Shown piece after piece: positions 1 to 10,510 of a DNA stretch of 64,000 nucleotides. This DNA comes from Hortaea werneckii (lineage: Eukaryota; Ascomycota; Dothideomycetes; Mycosphaerellales; Teratosphaeriaceae). The stretch's first letter is position 1; every line of letters starts with the position of its first letter. The position numbers and the translations under genes are program-made. The DNA lies in the NCBI GenBank assembly GCA_037044905.1, contig JBAOKB010000071.1, positions 558,001 to 622,000 of the forward strand, in the 5' to 3' direction. The notes below the pieces were generated by a model, which had not been told where the DNA came from, made no database searches, and saw only the letters and a program-made list of their open reading frames with translations.

Positions 1-2425
1 CGCCAGGCGTCTTCGGCAGCTCAGCGAGCAACCGGAGCTCCTGCTCGTACTTGTCGATGGACTTGTTCTCGTTCCCGATCGTCTCGCCCAGCACTGCCAT
101 GTCCATCTTAGCGGCGAGGACCTTATCGTCCAGTAGTCGCTTGAAAGCAGGTGTGTATACAGGCTTGCCGGGCTTGATGCTGTACGGTCGCCCATTAAGC
201 GACTGTACAGATATGAGCTCGGCTTGCTCGAGCGCCGCGAGTGCTTTTTCGCCACCGGACTTGTAGGCGTCCAGCAAAAGCATCTCGTTGTACCGCAGGG
301 CATTGGACTGGGCCAGGTTTCGCACGAGTGTCCATGCCTGCTGGGGTGTCCATTCGCGGCTTTCGTTGCCCAGTAAGAGGAACATCTTGAGGATCTCGGA
401 GGCGGACTGCTCGATTATTTCCTTGACGGCTTTTGATGGCGTCTCGCCAGCTTTGATGCGCCTAGCGAGGAACTCGAGGTCGGTTAGACGTCCTCCCAGC
501 AGCGGAATTGCCTCGTCAAGCTCACGCAAGTCTTCTCGCTTCTGGCTCGGGGTGAGCCTCTTCTCCTCGTTGCCCTGAATCTTCAGCGCCTTGTCATCCA
601 TGACTGCATCGAAGTCAAGGTGATTGATGACATAGCGCTTCGCTGTCTGAGGAGAGCAGTCGCCGAGAGGAATCGTGCGGAAGACCCGGTCAGGCAACGC
701 CTTGCTGAGGGACTTGCTGAAAGATACGTCGTTGGTCAAGAAAATGACATGAGCCAAGTTGCTCGTTGTCAATCTCGCAGCCCACTCGGCAAGCTTGTCG
801 TACACCATGGCTGCGCCTGGCTCAGAGCTCTTGTGGAGGAAGTTATCGACAACGACAACAGGGCGACGTTCAGGATGTGCCTCTAAGTACTCATCATCAC
901 TGAGACCAGCATCTGGGTCATCCTTACGGCGGCCCTCTAGTGCAATGTCCTTCAAGGCCGTTGCAGTGTTGTTCCAAATTTTGGACAGCTGGTTCTCCAG
1001 AGTCTCACTGAAGCCGGCCTTCACACCAGTCATGCCTTGGGCAGCGAGATCCATCAATCCACTCACGTTGTTAAGCCAACTGAAGACTGGTCGGTATCCA
1101 ACTTGATTCGCAGCTGCAGCAATTGTAGCAGCATCACCACGTGCTTCTTGAATCGGTTTACAGTCGACCACCAACACTCGGTGAGCTTCCCGCTTGTGTT
1201 GTAGAGCATGGTCGAGGACAAGCTCTTTCTTGCCGCTGCCCCGAGGCCCTTGAACTATAATGAATGTGTCGGCCGTCTCCATGAGCCAAGATCGAATCTG
1301 CTCAATCTCGCCTTTCCGATCATCCCAGACAACTTGCATCCCAGGCTCTCCCGCGTCGACTGCCTGTCCCAATAGCCGGACCTTATTGATCAGATCCTCG
1401 CCTTGCGTCTTAAACCACTTGAAGATAGCATTGTCCTCTATATGGAAGTTCCTTGTGATGTGCGCGCGAATGCTGAAAGTCCTGAGGGGATCGAAGATTG
1501 ACACAGTAATACCAGCGATCAGTGCTGCAAGTGCCGGTATGACTATTCGAGGATGGCCAAACAACCAGTCTTTGATCCAACCGTACCGCTGCTTCTTCTC
1601 GTACGACAGGCGGAAGACAGTCCCAAGTTTGCCTCCACCTTGAGCCTCAGAGACGCCGTAGCCATGTAAGCAGTTCTTGGCTAGGATCGCTCTTCCCACG
1701 CGCGCAAAGTCGACATACGCGTGTCTGGGGAGGACCTTGGAGTCAGAAGCCTGGGGCACAATGTCGGCGAGCTTCCCGTAAGGTCGGAAGAAGCTGTAGA
1801 GCTGTTCCTGGGTAAGCTCAGCTGCCTCGGCGCCGGGTTGCGATGGCAGGAACTCGACCTTCAGTCTCCGGGAAGGCATTCGAAAGAGATCCTCTACCCA
1901 AGGTCGGCCGAGCACTAATCCGGCACGCACGCGCGTGAAGGGGTTCCAGAAGGGACGGATGCGTTTCGCCTTGAGGTGTTGCCTGACCGCTTCCGCAACA
2001 CTGGCGGAGTCGGTAGCCTCATCGTGACGGAATTTAACAAAAGCGCCACCCTCCTTCAGACGTGGTAAGACCTCCAGGACCTCGACATTTCCTAGGCCAA
2101 GCTTGCTATTCTTGACCGCGTCCTGGACGACTTTGTGTGGAGATGCAGCACCTATCGATTCGAATTTCTCTTCATTCTTCAGAATAGAAGATCGTTTGCT
2201 GTCTAAGACCCACGTACACCTATTGAGCCACTGGAAATTGATAGGGATAAGCGATTGAAAGAAGAGAATCCCCTCGTTCGAAGTGACCGAGATATGTCCA
2301 GATTTGTTCTCGCCTGCTTCTGCAGTTGCATTCCGGCGTATTTGTAGAGAGCTGAGCACTTCCGGCTGCCTGCTCAGTGCGGTAGATGGCCGTATCGCCC
2401 GCTGCCGGACCTGCCGGGCCAGCAT
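1..2425 (-). CDS. yme2: Yme2-like mitochondrial inner-membrane protein, partial (C-terminus off the window)
   Basis: This is a single open frame of 808 codons running off the left edge, so the last residues are missing. Reading from the ATG at 2425, the order is a basic, Arg-rich N-terminus suited to mitochondrial import, an RRM-like segment at about residues 165-255, one hydrophobic membrane segment (IVIPALAALIAGITVSIF) at about residue 300, and an ATPase-like half with a Walker A motif GPRGSGKKE near residue 392. This order is that of fungal Yme2/RNA12 (mitochondrial escape protein 2), an inner-membrane protein linked to mitochondrial nucleoid structure and mtDNA escape. The frame is unbroken, unlike many neighbours. 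The start was chosen because it is the first ATG and begins a plausible presequence. Confidence 0.9.
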   Translation of the reverse strand, partial: MLARQVRQRAIRPSTALSRQPEVLSSLQIRRNATAEAGENKSGHISVTSNEGILFFQSLIPINFQWLNRCTWVLDSKRSSILKNEEKFESIGAASPHKVVQDAVKNSKLGLGNVEVLEVLPRLKEGGAFVKFRHDEATDSASVAEAVRQHLKAKRIRPFWNPFTRVRAGLVLGRPWVEDLFRMPSRRLKVEFLPSQPGAEAAELTQEQLYSFFRPYGKLADIVPQASDSKVLPRHAYVDFARVGRAILAKNCLHGYGVSEAQGGGKLGTVFRLSYEKKQRYGWIKDWLFGHPRIVIPALAALIAGITVSIFDPLRTFSIRAHITRNFHIEDNAIFKWFKTQGEDLINKVRLLGQAVDAGEPGMQVVWDDRKGEIEQIRSWLMETADTFIIVQGPRGSGKKELVLDHALQHKREAHRVLVVDCKPIQEARGDAATIAAAANQVGYRPVFSWLNNVSGLMDLAAQGMTGVKAGFSETLENQLSKIWNNTATALKDIALEGRRKDDPDAGLSDDEYLEAHPERRPVVVVDNFLHKSSEPGAAMVYDKLAEWAARLTTSNLAHVIFLTNDVSFSKSLSKALPDRVFRTIPLGDCSPQTAKRYVINHLDFDAVMDDKALKIQGNEEKRLTPSQKREDLRELDEAIPLLGGRLTDLEFLARRIKAGETPSKAVKEIIEQSASEILKMFLLLGNESREWTPQQAWTLVRNLAQSNALRYNEMLLLDAYKSGGEKALAALEQAELISVQSLNGRPYSIKPGKPVYTPAFKRLLDDKVLAAKMDMAVLGETIGNENKSIDKYEQELRLLAELPKTPG

Positions 2426-2721
2426 TATGGGAGTCCAGGTAAGATACGGATGAAAATTGGCTCTTAAGACATGTTTCTGATCATAGTGTGTCCTATACTG
2501 GACGAAGATGACGGATGGCCTTCACTTCACGACGCTGTTGATGCTCTAAAGATCCATCCCAGGGTTGTCAGAGTGAACACGCGTGACACGAGCGTTGCAT
2601 GCCAAGCATTTGTGCGCCACAGATGTAGTTTAAAGTTTGGGAACGGCTGACCGGCGATCTGCTGGAAAATCGCATCATGAACGGTGTTTCTTTTTCGGTA
2701 GCCGGCGCTGATACATGTCAG

Positions 2722-2753
<32 letters not shown>

Positions 2754-2994
2754 GGTAGAAGACTTCGTACGAGAGCTCGGACTTGCCCTACAAATAGCGG
2801 GTGCTAGAGTCGTAGTAGGTCGGGTATATGTCCGGAACCCTTTGCCGGCTTTGGATGCCGTCTGATGTGAAGCTTGCAAGTCCGGTCTCGCTGCGAAATC
2901 TTGTCATTCAAGTAGAACAGGTATCTCTCCACCCGTGCGTGTTATTAGTCTGGCAATCACAGAGCATCCTTGAGAAGACCGCGAGCCATCAAAA
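2426..2994. other. Intergenic region between divergent genes
   Basis: This 569-bp stretch separates the starts of the yme2-like gene (minus) and the small conserved gene (plus), so it should carry both promoters. Apart from the CT microsatellite I see no gene; the short frames in it are low complexity. Confidence 0.6.
2722..2749. repeat. (CT)14 microsatellite
   Basis: Twenty-eight bases of uninterrupted CT lie in the divergent promoter region. Pyrimidine tracts are common in fungal promoters, but a perfect repeat of this length will also be length-variable. Confidence 0.95.
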
Positions 2995-3454
2995 ATGGCG
3001 CCTCAAGGACCATACAAGCTTATGACTGTCAACAACGCTCCTGATCGTGCCAAACGCTTGATAGGGCGCGTAGTAGAGGATGTGAAGGATCAATACGAGA
3101 TCAACTACGTTGCCAACGCTGAAAGTATGAAGATCTAAATGTCTATAAACTATCTGATCTGACAAGTAGCAGGTCCCGATGCGGCACGGCCATTGTTTGA
3201 GCAGCACATGCCTGATGTAGTGGTACGGATCTGAAATGCCGAAAGCCCCGTAACAAATGTATACTGATCTTGAGAAATAGTTCACGGCATCGATGTGGAC
3301 ACCGGAACAAAGCTCCAAATGTCTCGCTGAGGCCAAGGAAGTCAACCCAAACTGCAAGACCCTCGCACTTCCACAAGGTCTGCAAGTCGAGAGAGGCCCA
3401 GACGCGGTCGTTGACTACATTAAAGAGCAATTACCTAAACTGATTGCGGCTTGA
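2995..3454 (+). CDS. Small conserved fungal protein of unknown function (117 aa, three exons)
   Basis: Three exons (2995-3124, 3173-3222, 3281-3454) join in frame across introns of 48 and 58 nt with GT..AG ends, giving 117 residues. The protein starts MAPQGPYKLMTVNNAPDRAK and ends KEQLPKLIAA. It has no signal peptide or membrane segment, and its alternating hydrophobic pattern (INYVANAES, PDVVFTASMW, CKTLALPQG) looks like a small alpha/beta fold. I have a general impression of similar short proteins in other ascomycetes but cannot name a family or function. The exon model rests on canonical splice sites and exact phase agreement. Confidence 0.7.
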
Positions 3455-3532
3455 GCATCGACAAGAGAGAGGAGATTTGGTCAAGGAAGTCAATGGGTAT
3501 CGAGTTCATTTATCATTCAAATCTAGTAGATT

Positions 3533-5444
3533 CTATCGCGAGTCCCAGTAGAAGTCAATGCTCTCCCTGTCCTTCATACGAGAGATCTCAGACCTAAGAT
3601 CCGAGCTCATGCTCTCGGGTCCACTGCCCAGGACCTCCATGGCACCGCCGACGTTGCGAGCCCGCTCTACAAAGTCGTCGAACACATCTGCCGTCGAAGG
3701 GTGTTGATCTCCGAGGAAAGCCACGCTGAAGCGTTCCTCCTCGTGCAGCAGGTCCTTTAACTCCGAGCCGGTCGAAGAAAATGACTCGGCGGTGCCCTTC
3801 TCAAGTGCCTTTTCGGATATTTGAACTACACTCGTCTGTGTCTCACGAGTGACAAATAGCTTGATTCGGAGGTTTTGGTGCTCTCCGAGTGCGGACTTTA
3901 ATGTGGACATCTCCTCCTTCAGCCAAAGCAAATCTTGAGCTTTCCGGACTATCCAGACAAAGTCAAGTGCGTATCTGGGCTTCGGTTGTTGTCGGAGGCC
4001 TTCTAGCACGATCGGGAGAGTGAAGGTCACACCTGTGCCGCCGGCGACAGTGAGGACGTTATGGAAGCCAAAGCTTGGGTAAGGTCGGCCGTAGGGGCCT
4101 GTCATGATGGTTGAAATGGTAGCTCCTGAATTGGCCAGAGATGCGAGCTCCGCTGTCTGGCCCTTGCGGACGCGGATGAGGTATGTGTGGTGCTGCATTC
4201 TCCCATCCAGCCTTGGCAATGAAGAAGGTGTGAACGGATGTGACTGCCAGATACTAAGACCCGGAAACGTCAGGGAGAAGTGTTGTCCGGCATACCATGG
4301 CTCCTTGTGTTCGTAGTCGAAGTCCAATCGAGCGACAAGATCGTCGGGGGAGCCAAGCAAAGTAATACTTGCTTGTGCGCATTTGAAGCCGCCTCCATTG
4401 GTTTTTCCGCCGTAGTGGATGTAGAGTGTTCTGAACCATCTCACAAGTTGATCCAGACAGATCAAGGCAAGGGCTGCTACCATCCAGCACCAGAGCCTGT
4501 CCCAATGGCCCCAGCATGCCGCGACGTAGAGCACGGCCAGGAACCAGTGGGAGATCTTGAAAGCTTCGTATCCAAACCACCTGATGCATGTCTTCGTGCT
4601 CAAGACAAGCATCAGCGTGAGGATGAACATAGCCACAACGCCAAAGATGGCATACATCTGCTTGATCCAGTCCCCAAACTGCGTCGGCTGCGGCTTGTAA
4701 AAGTAGCCCTCAACAAGGGTCCAGCCGAGTGTGTGTAGGAAGGCCTGCACGAAGATAATGTAGCCAAGCCATCGGTGGAGGAAGTTGAAGTGCTGGTATG
4801 GGATACCAGTAACAAGAGACAAAATGCTCTCTCGCTGGGCAAGTAGGACACTGAAAGGTGTAAGAGCATATGCCAGCGCACCCAGGCGGTCGCTCCAGCC
4901 GCCCAAACCAGTACGAGTGTTGTACAGGTTGGTACCTTTAATGGGTGTAACCCATGTTTGGTAGACGATTCCAACAAGGCTTGGAGATGTCAGCAAGAGA
5001 AGTATAAATGATATACGGCAATACTCACGAAAAGACAAGGAGGTAGCCAAGCATGACGGCCAGCGTCAGTACTTGCACACGAGTGACTCTCCCGAACAAC
5101 CATCTTGCAGGCGCATCCTTCAATAGCCACCTTCGCTTCGCATACTCCAACATATCCATCCCCTTGTCGAACCAACTGTTCCGTCGATAGTCAGGCCCGC
5201 CCATTCGCCAACCTCTGGTGACGACCCAGACCACCGCGATTCCGAGCAGAACTCCCCACATGATCCAGGTGTAGAGCATGGAGACGCTATGCATCCAGTA
5301 CACAGCATCGAGATACTCGCATGTCCCTTTGCCGCTCGTGCATGGGAGCACGCGATCCGCATATCCCCAGTAGGATTTCAAAGTCGTATTCGCCTCATTG
5401 TGGTCCTGGATATGTCGCGCGGACAGATGAAGAATCGAATCCAT
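3533..5444 (-). CDS. Ferric/cupric reductase-type transmembrane flavocytochrome (FRE family)
   Basis: Two exons (5444-5029 and 4979-3533) join across a 49-nt intron starting GTGAGT to give 620 residues. The N-terminal half has several hydrophobic segments with histidines in a ferric-reductase core (HRWLGYIIFVQAFLHTLGW, then KISHWF and CWGHWDR), the usual haem ligands of this superfamily. The C-terminal half has the FAD-binding signature HPFT and an NAD(P)H glycine motif GGTGVTFTLP followed by RKAQDLLWLKEEM. Family knowledge: these enzymes move electrons from cytosolic NADPH through FAD and haem across the plasma membrane, reducing Fe(III) or Cu(II) for uptake; some relatives are NADPH oxidases. 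The substrate cannot be told from sequence. The frame is intact. Confidence 0.9.
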
Positions 5445-5921
5445 GATCCCAAAAGGAAGCGTCGTAACGCTTAGGACTTGTCCAGAGCCCGGAAGAAGCG
5501 AATGTATTGTGTTAAAGCGTGCCTGGTGACAGGACTGTTGGGGTAGTCCAAAGCCTATGATATATATGTATGCTCTTTACGGGCGCCAAGGCGCGCTTGT
5601 GCTGCCGCCGAGTGGAAACTTGCTCGTACGTGCGCTTCCACCACTCGTCGCAAATTGACAGTTCGCCGAGAAACTGCCGGTTTGAGCAAGTTTATGGAAG
5701 CCACCGTAGAGGGCAGCCGTCGCTGCACCTGGTGGCCGATCATGCAGAGAACACATTTAGATGCTGCAGTTGATGTCGAATCGAAGGGTCCGCGACTTGA
5801 GACATCTTATGGCCATCCTTGTACGTATTGTTCGGTGTAATAGGAGCAACAGAAACATTCAGACATGTCATTTAGCCATTATGCAATCTGCATTCATCCG
5901 CATATGAAGGCTATACTTCTG
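5445..5921. other. Intergenic, no gene seen
   Basis: This is the 5' flank of the ferric-reductase gene and the 3' flank of cdc123. It contains an AT-rich stretch (gatatatatgtatg near 5557) that could be a TATA element for the reductase, about 110 bp upstream of its ATG. Nothing else is supported. Confidence 0.5.
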
Positions 5922-7196
5922 TTACTCGCCTTCGCTGCTATCGGCCTCAGCATCATCCTGCTGTCGCTTGGCGAGAATGTTTTGCCAATCGCGCGCAAAC
6001 TCGCGCAGGCCTTCGCCGCTTTGGCTCGCATCGACCACGTCTTTGGGCAGCTTATGCGCACTATACTGGGGTGTGTTAAATGTATATGCTTCTGGATCGC
6101 TCTTTTTGACGAGGCGCAGTTCGGGTAGCCAGATTTCCTCGTCTACGGACGAATCGCTGTCCGAGTCATCGTCTGAAGCTGGAGTGTCTTCCGGGTCGAG
6201 TTTCGTTTCTGGATTATCACTGATGGAGGAAGAGGTGTCGTTTGAGGTAGGCCGGATGTAGAGACGTGCAAACTGCTCTGGAGCGTCGTCCTTGGAATCG
6301 ACTTCAGGCGGATCGGGCATTTTCAAAACCTCCATCCAACTGTAGAGCAGTGGATCCGTTCTTGGTGCCCACGGATTGACGTCTACCAACCACACCTTGG
6401 TGTAGGGTGCCGGCACATAGCAGTCAAATACGAAGTTCTCATCCGGGAACGAGTCTCTCAAGCGAACATCGAAGAACTCCTGAATCAAACTCTGCAGCTT
6501 CTCCTTCATCTGGAACAGAAAGTCGAAGTGGTTGAGGTCACGCTGACACATGCAAAGCAGCTTACGCCCTCGGACGAAACAGCGGAATTCTACTGAAGGG
6601 TTCATCTGAAAGTGCTTGCGCAGAACCAGGTGGTAAGGGATGTCGGATGGATCCATCGAGGATTCTGGAGAGTCGACAGTATCGTCGAAAGCGTGCTCAA
6701 GATCGTGCGTAACGAAGTCCGAGCTCTTGAGGAGAAGGTAGATGTCATTAGGTGAGCGGCACTCCATGCTGTTTGTGGCATTCATCCATGTCGCGTCTTT
6801 CGGTGCAGACCAGTTGAGCTTTGGTACCACTATACCGCCCAGGTCACCTATCGTTCTCTTGATTGCATCGTGTATAGGTCGCCATTGCTCAGCTACATCT
6901 TGCTCTTCAAAATCGGCGTCATCTTGGCCTTCTGGATTGTCGGACGCAGAAAAGATACCGCTGTCGCTGTCCCATTCAGGCTGCTGTTCATCCTCGTCGT
7001 CAGGCAGTATGATACCATCGGCACGTAGATAGTCAACGAAGGGTCGTGAAAGCGGTACTGTGCGACTTTTGGGTGTGATTGCGCGATATTTTGGATGCCA
7101 ACTGTGATAGGAGCAGTTCAATATGTGGGCTTTGGTCACTGGCGGGAAGGGAAGCTCGGTGAGACCTTCGGTCTCGCTCTCGATGATGGCTGGCAT
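5922..7196 (-). CDS. cdc123: Cell division cycle protein 123 (eIF2 assembly chaperone)
   Basis: A single 424-residue frame carries the D123/Cdc123 fold from end to end. The N-terminus FPPVTKAHILNCSYHSWHPK is the family signature, followed by a conserved TVPLSRPFVDYLRADGIILP segment, an acidic insertion, a central MNATNSMECRSPNDIYLLLK block, and VEFRCFVRGRKL and VWLVDVNPWAPRTDPLLYSW blocks that form the ATP-grasp-like active region. Cdc123 joins eIF2 gamma and alpha subunits to build the translation initiation factor eIF2, and in yeast it is essential. Acidic, Ser-rich stretches near residues 65-85 and 340-360 are probably disordered loops. The gene lies head-to-head with cwc21, sharing about 225 bp of promoter. 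Confidence 0.95.
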   Translation of the reverse strand: MPAIIESETEGLTELPFPPVTKAHILNCSYHSWHPKYRAITPKSRTVPLSRPFVDYLRADGIILPDDEDEQQPEWDSDSGIFSASDNPEGQDDADFEEQDVAEQWRPIHDAIKRTIGDLGGIVVPKLNWSAPKDATWMNATNSMECRSPNDIYLLLKSSDFVTHDLEHAFDDTVDSPESSMDPSDIPYHLVLRKHFQMNPSVEFRCFVRGRKLLCMCQRDLNHFDFLFQMKEKLQSLIQEFFDVRLRDSFPDENFVFDCYVPAPYTKVWLVDVNPWAPRTDPLLYSWMEVLKMPDPPEVDSKDDAPEQFARLYIRPTSNDTSSSISDNPETKLDPEDTPASDDDSDSDSSVDEEIWLPELRLVKKSDPEAYTFNTPQYSAHKLPKDVVDASQSGEGLREFARDWQNILAKRQQDDAEADSSEGE

Positions 7197-7421
7197 CGTG
7201 TGGGCTTTTCTTGTGTTGAAAATCGTAGGGATGGCGCATGCAACGCTTGATAAAATACAGCCCCCACGATGACTCTATCTAGGTACCTACTTTCACATGT
7301 CAGCCGGAACCATTCCGCGCTATCATCCCGGTGCGCCTTGTACTGGCGCGCGCGTCTGGTCTTCCTCTGAATCCGCCTCAAGCTTTGGAGCATTATATTG
7401 GCCGACGACGCAGGAGCAGAC

Positions 7422-7982
7422 ATGTCTTCGAATGTTGGTCTCAGCACGCCTCGCGGGTCGGGGACATCTGGCTACGTTCAACGCAACCTATCCCACCTTA
7501 AACCCCGCGACAGCGCTCAACCGTACCCAAAAGATTACGATACCATCAAGAACCGCCAACGGCAGCCGGATAAAGAGATTCTTGAACACGATCGCAAGCG
7601 AGAAATTGAAGTCAAAGTTTTCGAGTTGCGCGACAAGCTCGAAGACGAAGGGTAAGCGCACCCGCTGCCTCAGAAGCTCGACGTTTACATGACATGCTGA
7701 CATGAACACAGTGTTGATGAAGATGAAATCGACGACCAATGCGATGCTCTCCGCAAGAAGCTCGAGGTTGAACAGGCGCGTTCTGGAGGCGGCGGACCGA
7801 ATGCGAAGAACCTCAAGTCCCATCAGGTGCACGAACTGGCGAAGGCCAAGATCGACGAGAGCGAGAAGCTGAGAAGTGCGTTGGGCATTTCCAAGGACTA
7901 TGAGGAAGGTAGTCATTGGAAGAAACAAGAGGAACGTAAGCTTGAGCGGGAGAGGGAGCGGGCACGCGGCGACAAGGACTAA
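7422..7982 (+). CDS. cwc21: Pre-mRNA-splicing factor Cwc21
   Basis: Two exons (7422-7651 and 7712-7982) join across a 60-nt intron to give 166 residues. The N-terminus MSSNVGLSTPRGSGTSGYVQ is nearly invariant in Cwc21/SRm300-N family members and binds Prp8. A cwf21 helical region (DRKREIEVKVFELRDKLED) spans the splice junction and continues EDEIDDQCDALRKKLE. The tail is basic and Arg/Glu-rich. The protein acts in the catalytic spliceosome with Prp8 and Snu114. The ATG at 7422 was chosen because it begins the conserved N-terminus; the upstream in-frame codon at 7398 is TTG. Confidence 0.93.
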
Positions 7983-9056
7983 GCTGAGCATCTTGAGCCA
8001 ACGTTGCGAACAATGGGTAAAAATAATCCGTTCGAAGCGCAGATTTGCGTCTGAGCTAGAAGCAACGAACGCTCCTAACAGCTGGAGCGACGAGTGTGGC
8101 ATCCGGAGAACCCTGCGAGGAGCGGTATACAATGTATGCAAAGAACCGCGCCCTTGTGTGGAAAGGCTATCCGACCAGCGCCATCCCGGCAGCTTCGTTC
8201 GACCGGCGCAGGAACCAACCTGTCGAACAATACTGCACAATCGACCCATCAAAACCTCAATGCCCTTTACTAGGTGCTATTGGCTCTTGATTCAGCCACG
8301 GATTGCACGAAGAGACAGGATCCGCGGTACAGCACTATTGAGCGCGGAATCCCAGCCCGCAGGTCACCAGGTGATACTTTGGGACTCGAATCTACGGGAG
8401 GGCAAAGATGCTCGCCATGCCGGGGATAGCATACAAGTCGGTGGCAAGCAATGGGGGAGTTCTAACATTGCCAAGGGGGAGGTCGTGTGTAGAGGAGAGC
8501 CGATGTTTGCCCTAGGGACTGCAAAATGATGGGAATCAAGCGAAGAGATGTCCGACTCACTTTATTCTCGGTTCGTTCTACATCGATTTCCTTTGGGTAG
8601 AGACGCAGTTGGAGATGTAAGAATCCTTGCGCAGACTACTATGTACGTAAGGATCAGCCATTCTACGGCTTGATGGTGTCGAATGACAGCGTCAGTCAAT
8701 CTTTCCCCGAGCTCTTGTGGCGTAGGTCACTTTCAATTTCTTATGGAACACTTTTGCACAGCGTACATGATGTGATGTGATCAACTTGATGATCGTTCAG
8801 GTTGAGGCAAGCCGCATTGGTCGGCGCACGAGCCAGGGTCTGCATCTCCGACTCGAAAAAGTTACGTGCGACTTTCTGGGAGCTCCGCCATCGGATAACC
8901 CTTGGACTCGCCCGTGTGATAATTCCCAATTCCATCTCAGTCCACCTGTCTCGCGCGTCCATTGTGTCAAGAACAGTGCTGGTGCGGCTGCATAACTTCC
9001 TGAAGCAGATACGTTATAGCACATAGATCCGCTTGTGCGCGCCATCAGCAACCGCA
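7983..9056. other. Intergenic, about 1.1 kb, no supported gene
   Basis: An open frame of some 200 codons runs from inside the cwc21 second exon to 8529, but its start lies inside another gene and its composition is non-descript. I see no tRNA cloverleaf or repeat here. It should hold the ggc1 promoter. Confidence 0.5.
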
Positions 9057-10051
9057 ATGGCACCAGCGATTCCGCAGCAGGGCAAAGTGCCTGTGGCCGG
9101 CTCAGCGCAGAATGCAGAGAAGGAGTCCACTGCCGCCCGACTGGTTGGCGCTGGTATGGCAGCCGTCGTATTCCTGATGAGGCTCGAATCAGCTGACATG
9201 TGATCGCTAGGCACTGCTGGTATCACCGAACTCATCGTCTTCCACCCCGTCGACACGATCGCCAAGCGCCTCATGTCCAACCAGGGCCGCGTGACCTCCA
9301 GCTCCCAGCTTAACTCGGTCATCTTCAAGGACGCCGCTAGCGAACCTGCTTTCCGCCGATTCTTCACCCTCTTCCCGGCCTCGGATACGCCGCCGCGTAC
9401 AAGGTGCTTCAGAGAGTGTACAAGTACGGAGGACAGCCATTCGTGCGCGACTACCTGGCGAAGAACCATGGCAGCACCTTCGACAGCACCTTCGGCAAGA
9501 GCACTGGCAAGACCATGATGCACGCGACCGCCGGAAGCTTGATCGGCATTGGCGAGATCGTCCTGCTCCCGCTGGACGTGCTGAAGATCAAGAGGCAGAC
9601 AAACCCAGAGGCGTTCCGTGGCCGTGGTATCCTGCGAATCATTGGCGACGAGGGCTTCGGCTTGTACAGAGGATGGGGCTGGACGGCCGCACGCAATGCG
9701 CCAGGTTCTTTCGCCCTCTTCGGAGGCTCCGCCGCCGCTAAGCAGTACCTCTTCCAGCTCCAGGACTACAACAAGGCTTCCTGGTTCCAGAACTTCGTCG
9801 CATCCATCGCCGGTTCCTCCGCTTCGCTTGTTGTCTCCGCGCCGCTTGACGTTGTCAAGACTAGGATACAAAACCGCAACTTCGAAATCAAGGAGAGCGG
9901 TACGAAGATTGTCGCGAACATGATGAGACACGAAGGTCCATCAGCATTCTTCAAGGGCCTGGTGCCGAAGCTCCTCATGACCGGCCCTAAGCTCACCTTC
10001 TCCTTCTGGCTGGCACAGACACTGATCCCAGCCTTCAACAAGGTCTTTTAA
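9057..10051 (+). CDS. ggc1: Mitochondrial GTP/GDP carrier Ggc1, one-base frame break
   Basis: This is a mitochondrial carrier closely matching the Ggc1 type, which exchanges matrix GDP for cytosolic GTP across the inner membrane and supports mitochondrial iron balance. Exon 1 (9057-9153) and exon 2 (from 9211) join across a 57-nt intron. Recognisable blocks are ITELIVFHPVDTIAKRLMSN, KVLQRVYKYGGQPF, EIVLLPLDVLKIKRQTNPE, GWGWTAARNAPGSFALFGG, SAPLDVVKTRIQNRNF and FFKGLVPKLLMTGPKL, covering the three carrier repeats in about 312 residues. At 9374-9376 the sequence has CCC where the conserved LFPGLGYAA motif needs one more base; the frame changes from the exon-1 frame to the next one exactly there, and both sides are perfectly conserved. 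I read this as a missing base, not an intron. Confidence 0.93.
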
Positions 10052-10419
10052 GAAGGGCACAGGAAAAGCGTTTGAAGGTGAGCGAGGTGGATTGAAGATG
10101 TGCATATGGGCCAAAGAATCTCTAGCAGGGAAAGCAAGCGGATGGCGTCGCTGGAGTTTTTTTGTAAGAAATTTGTTGACAGGTTACGAGGTGCGCCATG
10201 CGTGCGCGACGCATCTTTTGATACACTTCTAATTGTACAATGATAGACTCTTTTCCAAATGCTTTCTACACTCCTCCCAGACTTCTGCTGTACAGCATTC
10301 ACTCATCAATACAGGTAACTCGCGCAAACCAATTCCAAGCATTGATGCCATCCCAGAATCAGGACAAAAAAATGCAATCATCAAGCCTCTCATCTGCGCA
10401 CATATTCGCCTCCACAGCC
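10052..10419. other. Intergenic between convergent genes
   Basis: This is the 3' region of ggc1 and of the poly-Glu gene. It holds the first copy of the 52-bp direct repeat described separately and no supported gene. Confidence 0.5.
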
Positions 10420-10510
10420 CTATGCAGACCGGGAATATATATCCATCTCATTGCCAGCAAGCCTCTCATCTGCACACATATTCGCTTCCATGGCCCTATG
10501 CAGAGTTGGG
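10383..10510. repeat. Imperfect direct repeat, 2 x about 52 bp
   Basis: Two copies begin with the same 15 bases (aagcctctcatctgc) at 10383 and 10459, a 76-bp period, and both run through catattcgc and cctatgcaga. The aligned differences I can see are mostly transitions, plus a small indel near the end. The second copy lies within the last codons of the minus-strand poly-Glu gene. Confidence 0.8.

Noticed and set aside
7488..8252. 254-codon minus-strand frame
   Set aside because: It lies antisense to cwc21, which has family motifs and a consistent intron.
7876..8529. 217-codon plus-strand frame
   Set aside because: It begins inside cwc21 exon 2 in another frame, and nothing in it resembles a domain.
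9014..9931. 305-codon open frame on the minus strand
   Set aside because: It is antisense to ggc1, whose carrier motifs are unmistakable; GC-rich codons on the plus strand create the open complement.
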